Assembly (NCBI GenBank): GCA_016303065.1
Contig: JAEDMJ010000059.1
Coordinates: 1-9,830 of the forward strand
Reading direction: 5' to 3'
Length of the DNA stretch: 9,830 nt
DNA from: Clostridiales bacterium
GTDB taxonomy: Bacteria > Bacillota > Clostridia > Oscillospirales > QAMX01
A program made the translations under genes and the position numbers. This document shows, piece after piece, positions 1 through 5,921 of the stretch. Positions within the stretch are counted from its first letter, which is position 1. Each line of letters opens with the position of its first letter. Under the pieces are notes generated by a model, which saw nothing but the letters and a program-made list of their open reading frames with translations, was not told where the DNA came from and did not search any database.

Positions 1-884
1 GTCGTGCGTCCGTTTTTGAATTTTTTGAGGGCGGCGACGTCCATCGTCTCCCCGTATGTCTCGTTGAGCGCAAGGGACAGATCGATGCGGTACATGATCG
101 GATACCTGTCTCCGACGCGCCGGCGGATCTCTTTTACCATGTCAAGACCGAAGGCCTGCCAGTTTGAATATCTTCCGACCGAACGGCGGTTGAAAGCGGG
201 ATTTGTAAGCTGTTCAATGAGATATCCCTCATGCCCGTGAAGGTACACGCCGTCCAGTCCGCAGGCTTTCGCGTCCGCGGCGGCCTGGCCGATGTTCCTG
301 ATTATCTTTTTGAGCTTCATATCCGAAAGGGGCAGGCAGGGAATCTGCGGAATATAGAAATTCGGATTCAGTGACGCGGAGTTCGGAAACTTCAGCTGGT
401 TCACAAGGCACTGCGGATTTCCGACTCTGCCGAGTCCGGCTGTAAGCTGGACGAAAATCCGCGTTCCGAATGCGTGAACGCCCTGGGCAAGGTCGCGCCA
501 GCCCGCCTGAACGGTGCGGCTGCGGTCAATGCGCGGAAAATAGCTGAGCTTTCCCAGCTCGGTAATTGAATTGTCGATGCCGTGGCTGACCGGAACAAGA
601 CCTGTGGTGAGCAGTCCGGCGCCGCCCTTCGCGCGGGCAAAAAAGTACTGAAGCATCTTTGCGTTGGGCCGTCCGGTTTCCTCGCACATGTCGATATTTC
701 CCATCGGCGCCATAACGATGCGGTTTTTAACCTTAACGGAGTTTATCTGTATCGGCGAAAACATCGAATCATAGGGCCAAAGCTCCGATGTCATACGCCC
801 TGTGCCCCTGGCACAGCCTTCCTCTCCGACAAACCAGTTTCCGTAACTGTCCGTGAGCCTTTTGACAAATTCATCGGTCTTCAT
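1..884 (-). CDS. NADH:flavin oxidoreductase, Old Yellow Enzyme family (N-terminal part; gene runs off the window)
   Basis: The 294 visible residues form most of an FMN-binding TIM barrel of the Old Yellow Enzyme / 2-enoate reductase / BaiCD type, which reduces activated C=C bonds with NAD(P)H. Visible marks are the strand-1 segment NRIVMAPMGN (about residues 54-63), the GGAGLLTTG loop (about 87-95), and HGHEGYL followed by NPAFNRRSVGRYSN (about 216-241), which matches the family block HGAHGYL...SPLxNxRxDxYGG. Related clostridial enzymes are often 640-670 aa with a C-terminal 4Fe-4S and FAD/NAD half, so more than half may lie outside. The start at 884 places AAGGA about 10 bases upstream; an in-frame ATG at 890 (adding Met-Asn) is possible but sits too close to that site. 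The usual second His of HxxH is Glu here. Substrate cannot be told. The family call is firm; the specific activity is not. Confidence 0.88.
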   Translation of the reverse strand, partial: MKTDEFVKRLTDSYGNWFVGEEGCARGTGRMTSELWPYDSMFSPIQINSVKVKNRIVMAPMGNIDMCEETGRPNAKMLQYFFARAKGGAGLLTTGLVPVSHGIDNSITELGKLSYFPRIDRSRTVQAGWRDLAQGVHAFGTRIFVQLTAGLGRVGNPQCLVNQLKFPNSASLNPNFYIPQIPCLPLSDMKLKKIIRNIGQAAADAKACGLDGVYLHGHEGYLIEQLTNPAFNRRSVGRYSNWQAFGLDMVKEIRRRVGDRYPIMYRIDLSLALNETYGETMDVAALKKFKNGRT

Positions 885-920
885 ATTCATTCAGTCCTTC
901 TCATCCTTTTATCGCTTAAT

Positions 921-949
921 AATATAACATAATCACCGGATATTGTCAA
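921..949 (-). promoter_or_regulatory. Sigma-A-type promoter of the flavin oxidoreductase gene
   Basis: Read on the minus strand there is a perfect -35 hexamer TTGACA (949-944), a 17-base spacer and a -10 hexamer TATATT (926-921, five of six matches). Transcription would begin about 25-30 bases before the start codon at 884. Together with the terminator at 983-1013 this fills the gene gap 885-1038. Confidence 0.75.
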
Positions 950-982
950 TTATTCGCCGTTTTTTTCCGCAGTGAACTGCAC

Positions 983-1013
983 AAAAAGCCGGAGAAGACA
1001 ACTCTTCCCCGGC
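983..1013 (-). terminator. Intrinsic terminator of the Nudix-like gene
   Basis: Positions 988-998 pair with 1003-1013 in an 11-bp stem around the 4-base loop at 999-1002. On the minus-strand RNA the only imperfect pair is a G-U wobble, and the stem is followed by TTTTT (987-983). On the plus strand that pair becomes an A-C mismatch, so the structure favours minus-strand termination. It lies about 25 bases beyond the stop at 1039. Confidence 0.8.
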
Positions 1014-1038
1014 GAAGCTGTATTTTTTTTGCGAAAAG

Positions 1039-1368
1039 CTATTCCGCGCAGACCATATTTCTTGCCCGCATCAGGATCTCTTCTCTTGAAACGCGCGGAT
1101 AAGTCTCTTTCAGGACTTCGGCGCAGATGAGCACGCCCTCCCCGCAGCGCCCCCCGTCTTTCTTTTCGGAAAAGCGGCAGACCTCCTCAAGGGCAAACTC
1201 TTCGACGCCGGCACATTCGATGATATATCTCCCTGCGGCGTCAAAAACGCTTTCCCCCTCCCGCGTTTCCAGAAAGCCGATATCCCAGCCTTTCTCCGTT
1301 CTGATTATGACTCCGACAGATTTTACATTCAAATCCGCGGCCTTATCTTCAAAGCGTATGTTCTTCAT
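1039..1368 (-). CDS. Small Nudix-hydrolase-like protein with a degenerate Nudix box
   Basis: A 109-residue protein resembling the middle of clostridial 8-oxo-dGTP-diphosphatase-like Nudix proteins. The opening strand VGVIIRTEKGW (18-28), the box-like segment 33-55, and the following EEFALEEVCRFS (56-67) and GEGVLICAEV (76-85) come in the order seen in that family. Against the Nudix signature GX5EX7REUXEEXGU, the segment keeps E39, R47, E51, G54 and V55 but has Leu for the first Gly, Tyr48 for the Glu of RE and Cys52 for the second Glu of EE. The strand and Gly-Gly turn normally just before the box also seem missing. Pyrophosphohydrolase activity is therefore doubtful; it may be a dead enzyme or a decaying gene. 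The start at 1368 has AGGAG 12 bases upstream, rather far; extending to a GTG at 1449 has no ribosome site. The family assignment is by eye only. Confidence 0.6.
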   Translation of the reverse strand: MKNIRFEDKAADLNVKSVGVIIRTEKGWDIGFLETREGESVFDAAGRYIIECAGVEEFALEEVCRFSEKKDGGRCGEGVLICAEVLKETYPRVSREEILMRARNMVCAE

Positions 1369-1370
1369 GA

Positions 1371-1452
1371 CAATGTCACTCTCCTGTTCCCGCCTGACGC
1401 GTGTTTTTTTCCACGCTCCAAGTTTACCACAGCTTTGCCGCAATGTCACTCT
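1371..1452. repeat. 12-bp direct repeat spanning the promoter and start of the Nudix-like gene
   Basis: The identical 12-mer CAATGTCACTCT occurs at 1371-1382 and 1441-1452, exactly 70 bases apart. The distal copy contains the candidate -35 hexamer; the proximal copy lies just before the start codon at 1368. This could be a paired operator or the trace of a small duplication. Confidence 0.6.
1421..1449 (-). promoter_or_regulatory. Candidate promoter of the Nudix-like gene
   Basis: On the minus strand GTGACA (1449-1444, five of six matches to the -35 consensus) is followed by 17 bases and TAAACT (1426-1421, four of six). It sits between the upstream gene's terminator (1489-1540) and the start at 1368, giving a leader of roughly 45 bases. 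The -10 is weak. Confidence 0.45.
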
Positions 1453-1488
1453 ACGGTCGCCTTTTGCGGCTCTATGGCTCGGAAAGGC

Positions 1489-1540
1489 AAAAATAGAGCG
1501 AAAATCCCGTCTCTACCGGCAGTAGACACGGGATTTTCGC
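1489..1540 (-). terminator. Long-stem intrinsic terminator of the Spo0A-like gene
   Basis: Positions 1498-1516 pair with 1522-1540: 19 positions with one mismatch (1511/1527) around a 5-base loop. On the minus strand the stem is followed by CTCTATTTTT, a plausible U-tract ending at 1489. It begins about 35 bases after the stop at 1575. A run of eight C (1540-1547) borders the stem base. Confidence 0.8.
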
Positions 1541-1574
1541 CCCCCCCTAAAAAGCACACGCGTCTCCCAAACGC

Positions 1575-2369
1575 TCAGTTTCGGGAAAATACTCTCCCGT
1601 CCATGGGCATTTCGTTTTCAAGACGCGCGTCAAGGACAAGTTTTTGGGTTATCATTGAAAGAAACTCTCCGTTGGTCGGTTTTCCGCGCTCGGCGCTGAC
1701 GGTGTTTCCGAAATACTTCTCCAGAGTTACCGGATCGCAGCGGTCAAAGGCGATCTCAACGGCGTTCCGGATATTTCTTTCCACCCGCGCGGCGGTTGAC
1801 GAGTGCATCGAAGCAAGTTTTGGATACAGGCCGTCCATAATGCCGCAAAGGCAGGACGGCCGCCGCGAGGAAATGAGAAGCGCGTCGAAGATGAGGCGGT
1901 ATCCCTTGAGATTCACCGGCACGCCAATATTTTTCAATATATCGGAAATATGTCCCTCGTAGTCATAGCTTCCGTTCCGGCACACACCCCGCCTGTAACG
2001 GGCGCAATCCGAAATGGTCTGCGTAAGCTTGGCAGAGTTGACGGGCGTTATAAGAAAACAGTCCGGGCCCGCGTTCGGTATCTGGGACGAGATGAACCCG
2101 CTTATGTAGGGCGATGTAACTATCACCGCCGGCGGATTGGCTTTTTCCTTAACTCTGCGGCAGACCGACAGTCCGTCGTCGCCTGCAAGGATAAATTCCG
2201 TCAAAAGCACATCCGCGCCGGTTTTGAGCACTCCGGACACTGCGTCGTTGCCGCATTCAGCCGTTCCTGCAACCCGCATCCCGCATTCGCTAAGCAAACT
2301 GCTCATAACAAAAAGCTCGCTTGCGTCGCTTCCCGCTATAAATACGCTTATTTCCTCTTCGTTTTTCAT
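1575..2369 (-). CDS. Spo0A-like response regulator with a degenerate (pseudo-)receiver domain
   Basis: A 264-residue protein of Spo0A size and architecture: receiver-like domain (about 7-122), short linker, and Spo0A-type DNA-binding domain (about 140-250). The latter is very well conserved, with IGVPVNLKGY (148-157), the LYP segment (181-183), the recognition region TAARVERNIRNAVEIA (192-207), FGNTVS (220-225) and KPTNGEFLSMI (230-240), so recognition of a 0A-box-like site is expected. The receiver fold is recognisable but its chemistry is not: the acidic pair is Gly13-Ser14, the acceptor Asp is Glu58 (context LLTEFILAGDDGL), and the conserved Lys is Thr108; only the Thr85 position is kept. 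It may act without phosphorelay input, be constitutively active because Glu mimics phospho-Asp, or compete with a canonical Spo0A elsewhere. The start at 2369 is preceded by GAGAGGGA at good spacing. It has its own promoter (2448-2476) and terminator. I leave out the symbol spo0A because this may be a paralogue. Confidence 0.88.
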   Translation of the reverse strand: MKNEEEISVFIAGSDASELFVMSSLLSECGMRVAGTAECGNDAVSGVLKTGADVLLTEFILAGDDGLSVCRRVKEKANPPAVIVTSPYISGFISSQIPNAGPDCFLITPVNSAKLTQTISDCARYRRGVCRNGSYDYEGHISDILKNIGVPVNLKGYRLIFDALLISSRRPSCLCGIMDGLYPKLASMHSSTAARVERNIRNAVEIAFDRCDPVTLEKYFGNTVSAERGKPTNGEFLSMITQKLVLDARLENEMPMDGRVFSRN

Positions 2370-2447
2370 ATTCCCTCTCGGTTTTCAAAACCATCTTCGT
2401 CGTTCCACAATAACCTCTGAAAATAAAATCAATTAAAATGTACGTGT

Positions 2448-2476
2448 ATTATAACACGATGCTTTCGGAATTGCAA
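2448..2476 (-). promoter_or_regulatory. Sigma-A-type promoter of the Spo0A-like gene
   Basis: On the minus strand TTGCAA (2476-2471) is followed by a 17-base spacer and a perfect TATAAT (2453-2448). The predicted transcript begins about 70 bases before the start codon at 2369. Confidence 0.75.
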
Positions 2477-2495
2477 TAAGAGCATACATTATTCA

Positions 2496-2544
2496 TTTGT
2501 CGTTCTCTGTCGAAAGATGACTTATATCATACACAGAGAACAAA
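2496..2544. repeat. Inverted repeat with an embedded 0A-box heptamer upstream of the Spo0A-like promoter
   Basis: The right arm ACAGAGAACAAA (2533-2544) is the reverse complement of the left arm 2496-2510 apart from a 3-base insertion in the left arm; the core TTCTCTGT/ACAGAGAA is perfect. The exact 0A-box heptamer TGTCGAA lies at 2508-2514, with a related TTGTCGTT 10 bases upstream. The element is 20 to 70 bases before the -35 at 2476. The rest of 2477-2608 shows nothing else I can identify. Confidence 0.5.
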
Positions 2545-2608
2545 TTATTACCTTTCTCCCCAGAGCTTTCTTCCCCCATTTTCACAAGACTCTTCCGGTT
2601 CTTCAAGG

Positions 2609-2651
2609 AAAAAGCGCGGAGCGCGCCGTCACGTTCCGGCCCGCTCCGCAC
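2609..2651 (-). terminator. Intrinsic terminator of the cupin gene
   Basis: Positions 2614-2623 pair with 2642-2651 (10 bp, one G-U wobble on the minus-strand RNA) and four further pairs extend the stem inward. The minus strand continues with TTTTT (2613-2609). On the plus strand the wobble becomes a C-A mismatch, although seven T follow (2652-2658), so weak plus-strand activity is possible. Confidence 0.8.
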
Positions 2652-2685
2652 TTTTTTTCACCAAAGGGATTAAAATTTAATTTCG

Positions 2686-3030
2686 TCAATCTAAAATTAT
2701 CAGAGCAATAAGCTCAAGCTCCCGGCTTCCCGTGCATCTGACGGAATGCCCCGAGCCTGAAGGCGTAACGCAGACGTCGCCCGCAACGATGGGATATTCC
2801 TTCCCGTTGTCGTTAAAAATTCCGTTTCCGCTTTTGACGACGAATATCTCGCTTTCACCGTGGTGCTCGTGATACCCTATCGAGCTGCCCTGCGCCAGGG
2901 TAAGCTGGGAAAAAAGGCGGTTTTTGCCCAGCTCTCCCCCCTCAAGAAACGCCCGCATGACGACGGAACCGTCGCCTCCGCGCATATTCTCTCTTGTCTC
3001 AACGGGAAGATCACAGCCGTGCTTTATCAT
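2686..3030 (-). CDS. Single-domain cupin protein
   Basis: A 114-residue small beta-barrel of the cupin superfamily. Cupin motif 1 is visible as GYHEHHGESEIFVVKSGNG (52-70), giving metal ligands His54, His56 and Glu61. Motif 2 is GDVCVTPSGSGHSV (84-97), giving His95. All four ligands are present, so it should bind a divalent metal; stand-alone cupins of this kind act as isomerases, dioxygenases or small-molecule binders, and nothing here decides which. The N-terminal RGGDGSVVMRAFL (17-29) is a common lead-in of such cupins in Clostridia. The start at 3030 has AAGGAG about 8 bases upstream. It is expressed divergently from rpsO with its own terminator, so no operon partner reveals its substrate. 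Confidence 0.88.
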   Translation of the reverse strand: MIKHGCDLPVETRENMRGGDGSVVMRAFLEGGELGKNRLFSQLTLAQGSSIGYHEHHGESEIFVVKSGNGIFNDNGKEYPIVAGDVCVTPSGSGHSVRCTGSRELELIALIILD

Positions 3031-3072
3031 TCTTTATCTCTCCTTTTCCGTGCAGGATTCTTTTCTGTTATC

Positions 3073-3101
3073 AGCATATCACAACGCCATGACAAAATCA
3101 A
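3073..3101 (-). promoter_or_regulatory. Candidate promoter of the cupin gene
   Basis: On the minus strand TTGATT (3101-3096), 17 bases and TATGCT (3078-3073) make a moderate sigma-A-like match, about 45 bases before the start at 3030. It is back-to-back with the rpsO promoter. Confidence 0.45.
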
Positions 3102-3120
3102 GCGTTCCGAAAAATTCCCG

Positions 3121-3133
3121 CCGAAATATTCGG
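3121..3133. repeat. Short palindrome between two divergent promoters
   Basis: CCGAA-ATA-TTCGG is a perfect 5-bp inverted repeat midway between the cupin and rpsO promoters. It could be a small operator, or chance. Confidence 0.3.
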
Positions 3134-3151
3134 ATTTTCATGAATAAGCAC

Positions 3152-3180
3152 TTTACAAGCGGCAAAAATTGTGTTATGAT
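3152..3180 (+). promoter_or_regulatory. Sigma-A-type promoter of rpsO
   Basis: TTTACA (3152-3157), a 17-base spacer and TATGAT (3175-3180) form a strong match (five of six at each hexamer). Transcription would start near 3187, leaving a leader of about 125 bases. Confidence 0.75.
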
Positions 3181-3186
3181 ATGAAA

Positions 3187-3311
3187 GTGTGCACTGCCCC
3201 TCGACTGAGCCGAAAGACAAAGCCCCGAATCCGGGGTGCTTTCACCCGCTTTCGTCCCGGTCCCGCGGAGAAATGCGCGCAAAAAAAACAATTTTGAAAG
3301 GTGAAAAACAC
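3187..3311 (+). promoter_or_regulatory. Structured rpsO leader, probable S15 autoregulatory element
   Basis: The leader folds into an outer helix (3203-3216 with 3249-3262; CGAAAG/CTTTCG continuous, then two mismatches, a U-G next to a G-C, and GAC/GTC) enclosing an inner hairpin (AAAG 3219-3222 with CTTT 3239-3242; CCCCG 3223-3227 with CGGGG 3232-3236). Two alternatives compete: GGGTG (3234-3238) can pair with CACCC (3243-3247) around CTTT, and TTTCACC (3240-3246) is perfectly complementary to GGTGAAA (3300-3306), which includes the ribosome-binding site. S15 represses its own mRNA through differently shaped leaders in several bacteria, so feedback control fits; the fold here is drawn by hand. 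Confidence 0.6.
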
Positions 3312-3578
3312 ATGATCAGCAGCGAAAAGAAAAAGGCTGTCATTGAAGCCTGCCGCACCCACGAGACCGACACCGGTTCTCCCGAGGTTCAGATCGCGAT
3401 TCTGACCGCCAGAATCAAGGAGCTCAACGAGCACCTCAAGACCCATCCGAAGGACAACCATTCCCGCCGCGGCCTGCTTCAGATGGTTGGCAACCGCCGC
3501 TCAATGCTCGATTATCTGCAGCGCAAGGACGTTATGCGTTACCGCGCTCTGATCGAAAAGCTCGACATCCGCAAGTAA
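3312..3578 (+). CDS. rpsO: 30S ribosomal protein S15
   Basis: An 88-residue protein of normal family length. S15 binds the three-way junction of the 16S rRNA central domain and is an early assembly protein. Recognisable segments are the THETDTGSPEVQIAIL block (17-32), LNEHLKTHPKDNHSRRGLL (38-56), which carries the rRNA-contacting His/Asp/Ser positions, and the C-terminal RRSMLDYL (62-69) and RYRALIEKL (76-84) helices. The start at 3312 follows AAAGGTG with 8 bases of spacing. It precedes pnp on the same strand, the arrangement found in many bacteria. Regulation by its leader is likely. Confidence 0.97.
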   Translation: MISSEKKKAVIEACRTHETDTGSPEVQIAILTARIKELNEHLKTHPKDNHSRRGLLQMVGNRRSMLDYLQRKDVMRYRALIEKLDIRK

Positions 3579-3591
3579 GGAAAGACAGAAA

Positions 3592-3640
3592 ACCGGAGGG
3601 CAGACTTTTTTTGAACTGCCCTCCGGTATATACTGTTTTT
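3592..3640 (+). terminator. rpsO-pnp intercistronic hairpin (partial terminator and/or processing site)
   Basis: A perfect 12-bp GC-rich stem pairs 3592-3603 with 3616-3627 around a 12-base loop containing seven T (3606-3612). A T5 run follows only after eight more bases (3636-3640). It lies 14 bases after the rpsO stop. With a delayed U-tract and no convincing separate pnp promoter, partial termination with read-through into pnp, or cleavage by a double-strand RNase as known in the E. coli rpsO-pnp region, are both reasonable. Confidence 0.6.
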
Positions 3641-3658
3641 CGCATGGTGAAGGAGACT

Positions 3659-3725
3659 GCGCCTGTTAGCAGTTGAAGGCGCCTTCCGTCCGTGCAACGG
3701 CACGCAAAACGGGAGGGACGGCGGC
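3659..3725 (+). promoter_or_regulatory. Structured pnp leader
   Basis: Several pairings are visible: GCGCC (3659-3663) with GGCGC (3678-3682); CCGTCC (3686-3691) with GGACGG (3716-3721), enclosing GTGC (3692-3695) with GCAC (3700-3703); and GCC (3681-3683) with GGC (3723-3725). The first and last compete for the same bases. PNPase controls its own leader in enterobacteria; a similar role here is only inferred. I find no clear promoter in 3641-3785. Confidence 0.4.
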
Positions 3726-3785
3726 TTCAAGTGCTATAGGGCGCGCTCCGAAAAAACAATCAAAAAAGAGGAGGAACCCGAAAGC

Positions 3786-5897
3786 ATGATCACAAAAATG
3801 CAGTTCAACACTTCCGAATTCGAAACGCTCGTCGGCGGAAGACCGATGAAGATCGAAATCGGAAAAATGGCAGGACTTTCCAACGGCTCTTGCCTTGTCC
3901 GCTACGGCGACACCGCGGTTCTCGTAAACGCGACCGCCTCCGCCAAGCCCCGCGACGGGATCGACTTTTTCCCGCTTTCCGTGGACTATGAAGAAAAGCT
4001 CTATTCCGTGGGTCACATTCCCGGCTCCTGGGGCCGCCGCGAAGGCCGTCCCGGCGAGAAGGCCATTCTGACCTCCCGCGTCATCGACAGACCCATCCGT
4101 CCCCTCTTCCCCAAGGACATGAGAAACGACGTCTGCATTTCCTGCACCGTTCTGTCCGTGGAACAGGACAACTCTCCGGAGATCTGCGCAATGATCGGCA
4201 CTTCCGTCGCGCTTTCCATCTCCGACATCCCCTGGAACGGCCCCACCGCCGCTCTTAACGTGGGCTTTGTCAACGGAAAATACGTCATCAACCCCACCGA
4301 GGCCCAGCGCGCCGAGTCCACTCTGACTCTCACCGTCGCCGGAACCAAGGAAAAGGTCGTAATGATCGAAGCCGGCGCAAAAGAGATCCCCAACGACATC
4401 ATGTACAACGCCATCATGCTTGCCCACGAAGAGATCAAGCCCATCTGCGACTTCATCTCCGGAATCCAGGCCAAGCTCGGCAAACCCAAGTTCGACTATC
4501 CCCACATCAATGTTCCGGAAGAGATGTTTGACGACATCAAGAACGGCTTCATTGAAGATATGCGCGCCGCCATGGACACCGACGACAAGACCGTCCGCGA
4601 CGCCAACCTCGCCGTCCTGAAGGACAAGGTTCTGGCCGCTCTGGGCGAGAAGTACCCGGACAGCGAAGCCGCCTTCGACGAATGCCTCTACAAGCTCGAG
4701 AAATTTGTCGTCCGCCGCTGGCTGCTGGACGACAGGAAGCGCGTTGACGGACGCCGCATGGACCAGATCCGTCCCCTTGCCGCCGAAGTCGGAATCCTTC
4801 CCAGAGTTCACGGTTCGGGTATGTTTACCCGCGGCCAGACTCAGGTTCTGACCACCTGCACCCTGGGCACCGTTGCCGATTACCAGCCCCTTGACGGCAT
4901 CTCGCCCGAGACCACAAAGCGCTATATGCACCACTACAACTTCCCCAGCTGGAGCGTCGGCGAAGCCCGTGCCTCCCGCAGCCCCGGCAGACGCGAGATC
5001 GGCCACGGCGCTCTTGCCGAACGCGCTCTCGAACCGGTGATCCCCTCCGAAGCGGAGTTCCCCTACTGCATCAGACTGGTCTCCGAAGTTCTGTCCTCCA
5101 ACGGCTCCACTTCCCAGGGTTCCGTCTGCGGCTCCACTCTGGCCCTGATGGACGCGGGCGTTCCGATCAAAGCCCCCGTCGCCGGCATTTCCTGCGGTCT
5201 CATTACCGAGGACGACCGCTGGATGGTGTTCACGGACATCCAGGGCGTCGAAGACTTCTTCGGCGATATGGACTTTAAGGTCGCCGGCACAAAGACCGGC
5301 ATCACCGCAATCCAGATGGACCTCAAGATCGACGGTCTTACCCCCGCCATCATCCGCGAAGCCCTCAACCAGACCTACGAGGCAAGACTCGAGATCCTCG
5401 ACGAGATCATGCTGCCCTGCATCTCCGAGCCGCGCAAGGAACTTTCCGCCTACGCTCCGAAGATGCTCCAGATGCAGATCGACGTGGACAAGATCCGCGA
5501 GGTCATCGGCAAGGGCGGTTCCGTCATCCAGAAGATCGTCGCCGACACCGGCGCAAAGATCGACATCGAAGAGGACGGCCGAATCTTCATCTCCAGCACC
5601 GACATGAAGGCCTGCCGCGCCGCCGAGTCCACAATCAAGAGCATCGTCTTCGATCCCGAACCGGGACAGATGTTCTACGGCCGCGTCACCCGCATTATGA
5701 CTTTCGGCGCTTTCGTCGAGATCGCCCCGGGCAAGGAAGGTCTTGTTCACATCTCCAAGCTCGACAAGAAACGCGTCAACAAGGTCGAAGACGTCTGCAA
5801 CGTCGGCGACATGATGTGGGTCAAGTTCGAAGAACTGGACGAAAAGGGCCGCATCAACCTCTCCCACAAGGACGCCGTTCCCCCGGTCGAGGACTGA
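3786..5897 (+). CDS. pnp: Polyribonucleotide nucleotidyltransferase (PNPase)
   Basis: A 703-residue cytoplasmic 3'-5' phosphorolytic exoribonuclease, complete and of normal length. Domains in order: first RNase PH domain with REGRPGEKAIL and IDRPIRPLFP (about 80-105); helical domain; second, catalytic RNase PH domain with RGQTQVL, SPGRREIGHGALAERALEP, the phosphate-binding NGSTSQGSVCG (439-449) and the metal-binding aspartates of EDFFGDMDF (Asp490, Asp496); KH domain with IGKGG (574-578); and S1 domain (about 627-697), beginning GQMFYGRVTR. All catalytic residues I can check are kept. There is only a very short tail after S1. The start at 3786 has GAGGAGG 11 bases upstream; the in-frame ATG at 3798 is too far away. 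It follows rpsO and ends at a strong terminator. Confidence 0.97.
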   Translation: MITKMQFNTSEFETLVGGRPMKIEIGKMAGLSNGSCLVRYGDTAVLVNATASAKPRDGIDFFPLSVDYEEKLYSVGHIPGSWGRREGRPGEKAILTSRVIDRPIRPLFPKDMRNDVCISCTVLSVEQDNSPEICAMIGTSVALSISDIPWNGPTAALNVGFVNGKYVINPTEAQRAESTLTLTVAGTKEKVVMIEAGAKEIPNDIMYNAIMLAHEEIKPICDFISGIQAKLGKPKFDYPHINVPEEMFDDIKNGFIEDMRAAMDTDDKTVRDANLAVLKDKVLAALGEKYPDSEAAFDECLYKLEKFVVRRWLLDDRKRVDGRRMDQIRPLAAEVGILPRVHGSGMFTRGQTQVLTTCTLGTVADYQPLDGISPETTKRYMHHYNFPSWSVGEARASRSPGRREIGHGALAERALEPVIPSEAEFPYCIRLVSEVLSSNGSTSQGSVCGSTLALMDAGVPIKAPVAGISCGLITEDDRWMVFTDIQGVEDFFGDMDFKVAGTKTGITAIQMDLKIDGLTPAIIREALNQTYEARLEILDEIMLPCISEPRKELSAYAPKMLQMQIDVDKIREVIGKGGSVIQKIVADTGAKIDIEEDGRIFISSTDMKACRAAESTIKSIVFDPEPGQMFYGRVTRIMTFGAFVEIAPGKEGLVHISKLDKKRVNKVEDVCNVGDMMWVKFEELDEKGRINLSHKDAVPPVED

Positions 5898-5921
5898 AGC
5901 TCCCCCCCCCAAAAAAAACGT

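Noticed and set aside
582..932. 116-codon plus-strand frame opposite the flavin reductase
   Set aside because: Antisense to a conserved coding region and no Shine-Dalgarno site.
1435..2420. Plus-strand open frames opposite the Spo0A-like gene
   Set aside because: They are antisense shadows crossing a terminator and a promoter, with no recognisable protein features.
2517..2711. 64-codon plus-strand frame between the Spo0A-like gene and the cupin
   Set aside because: It crosses the cupin terminator hairpin, lacks a ribosome site and has no recognisable features.
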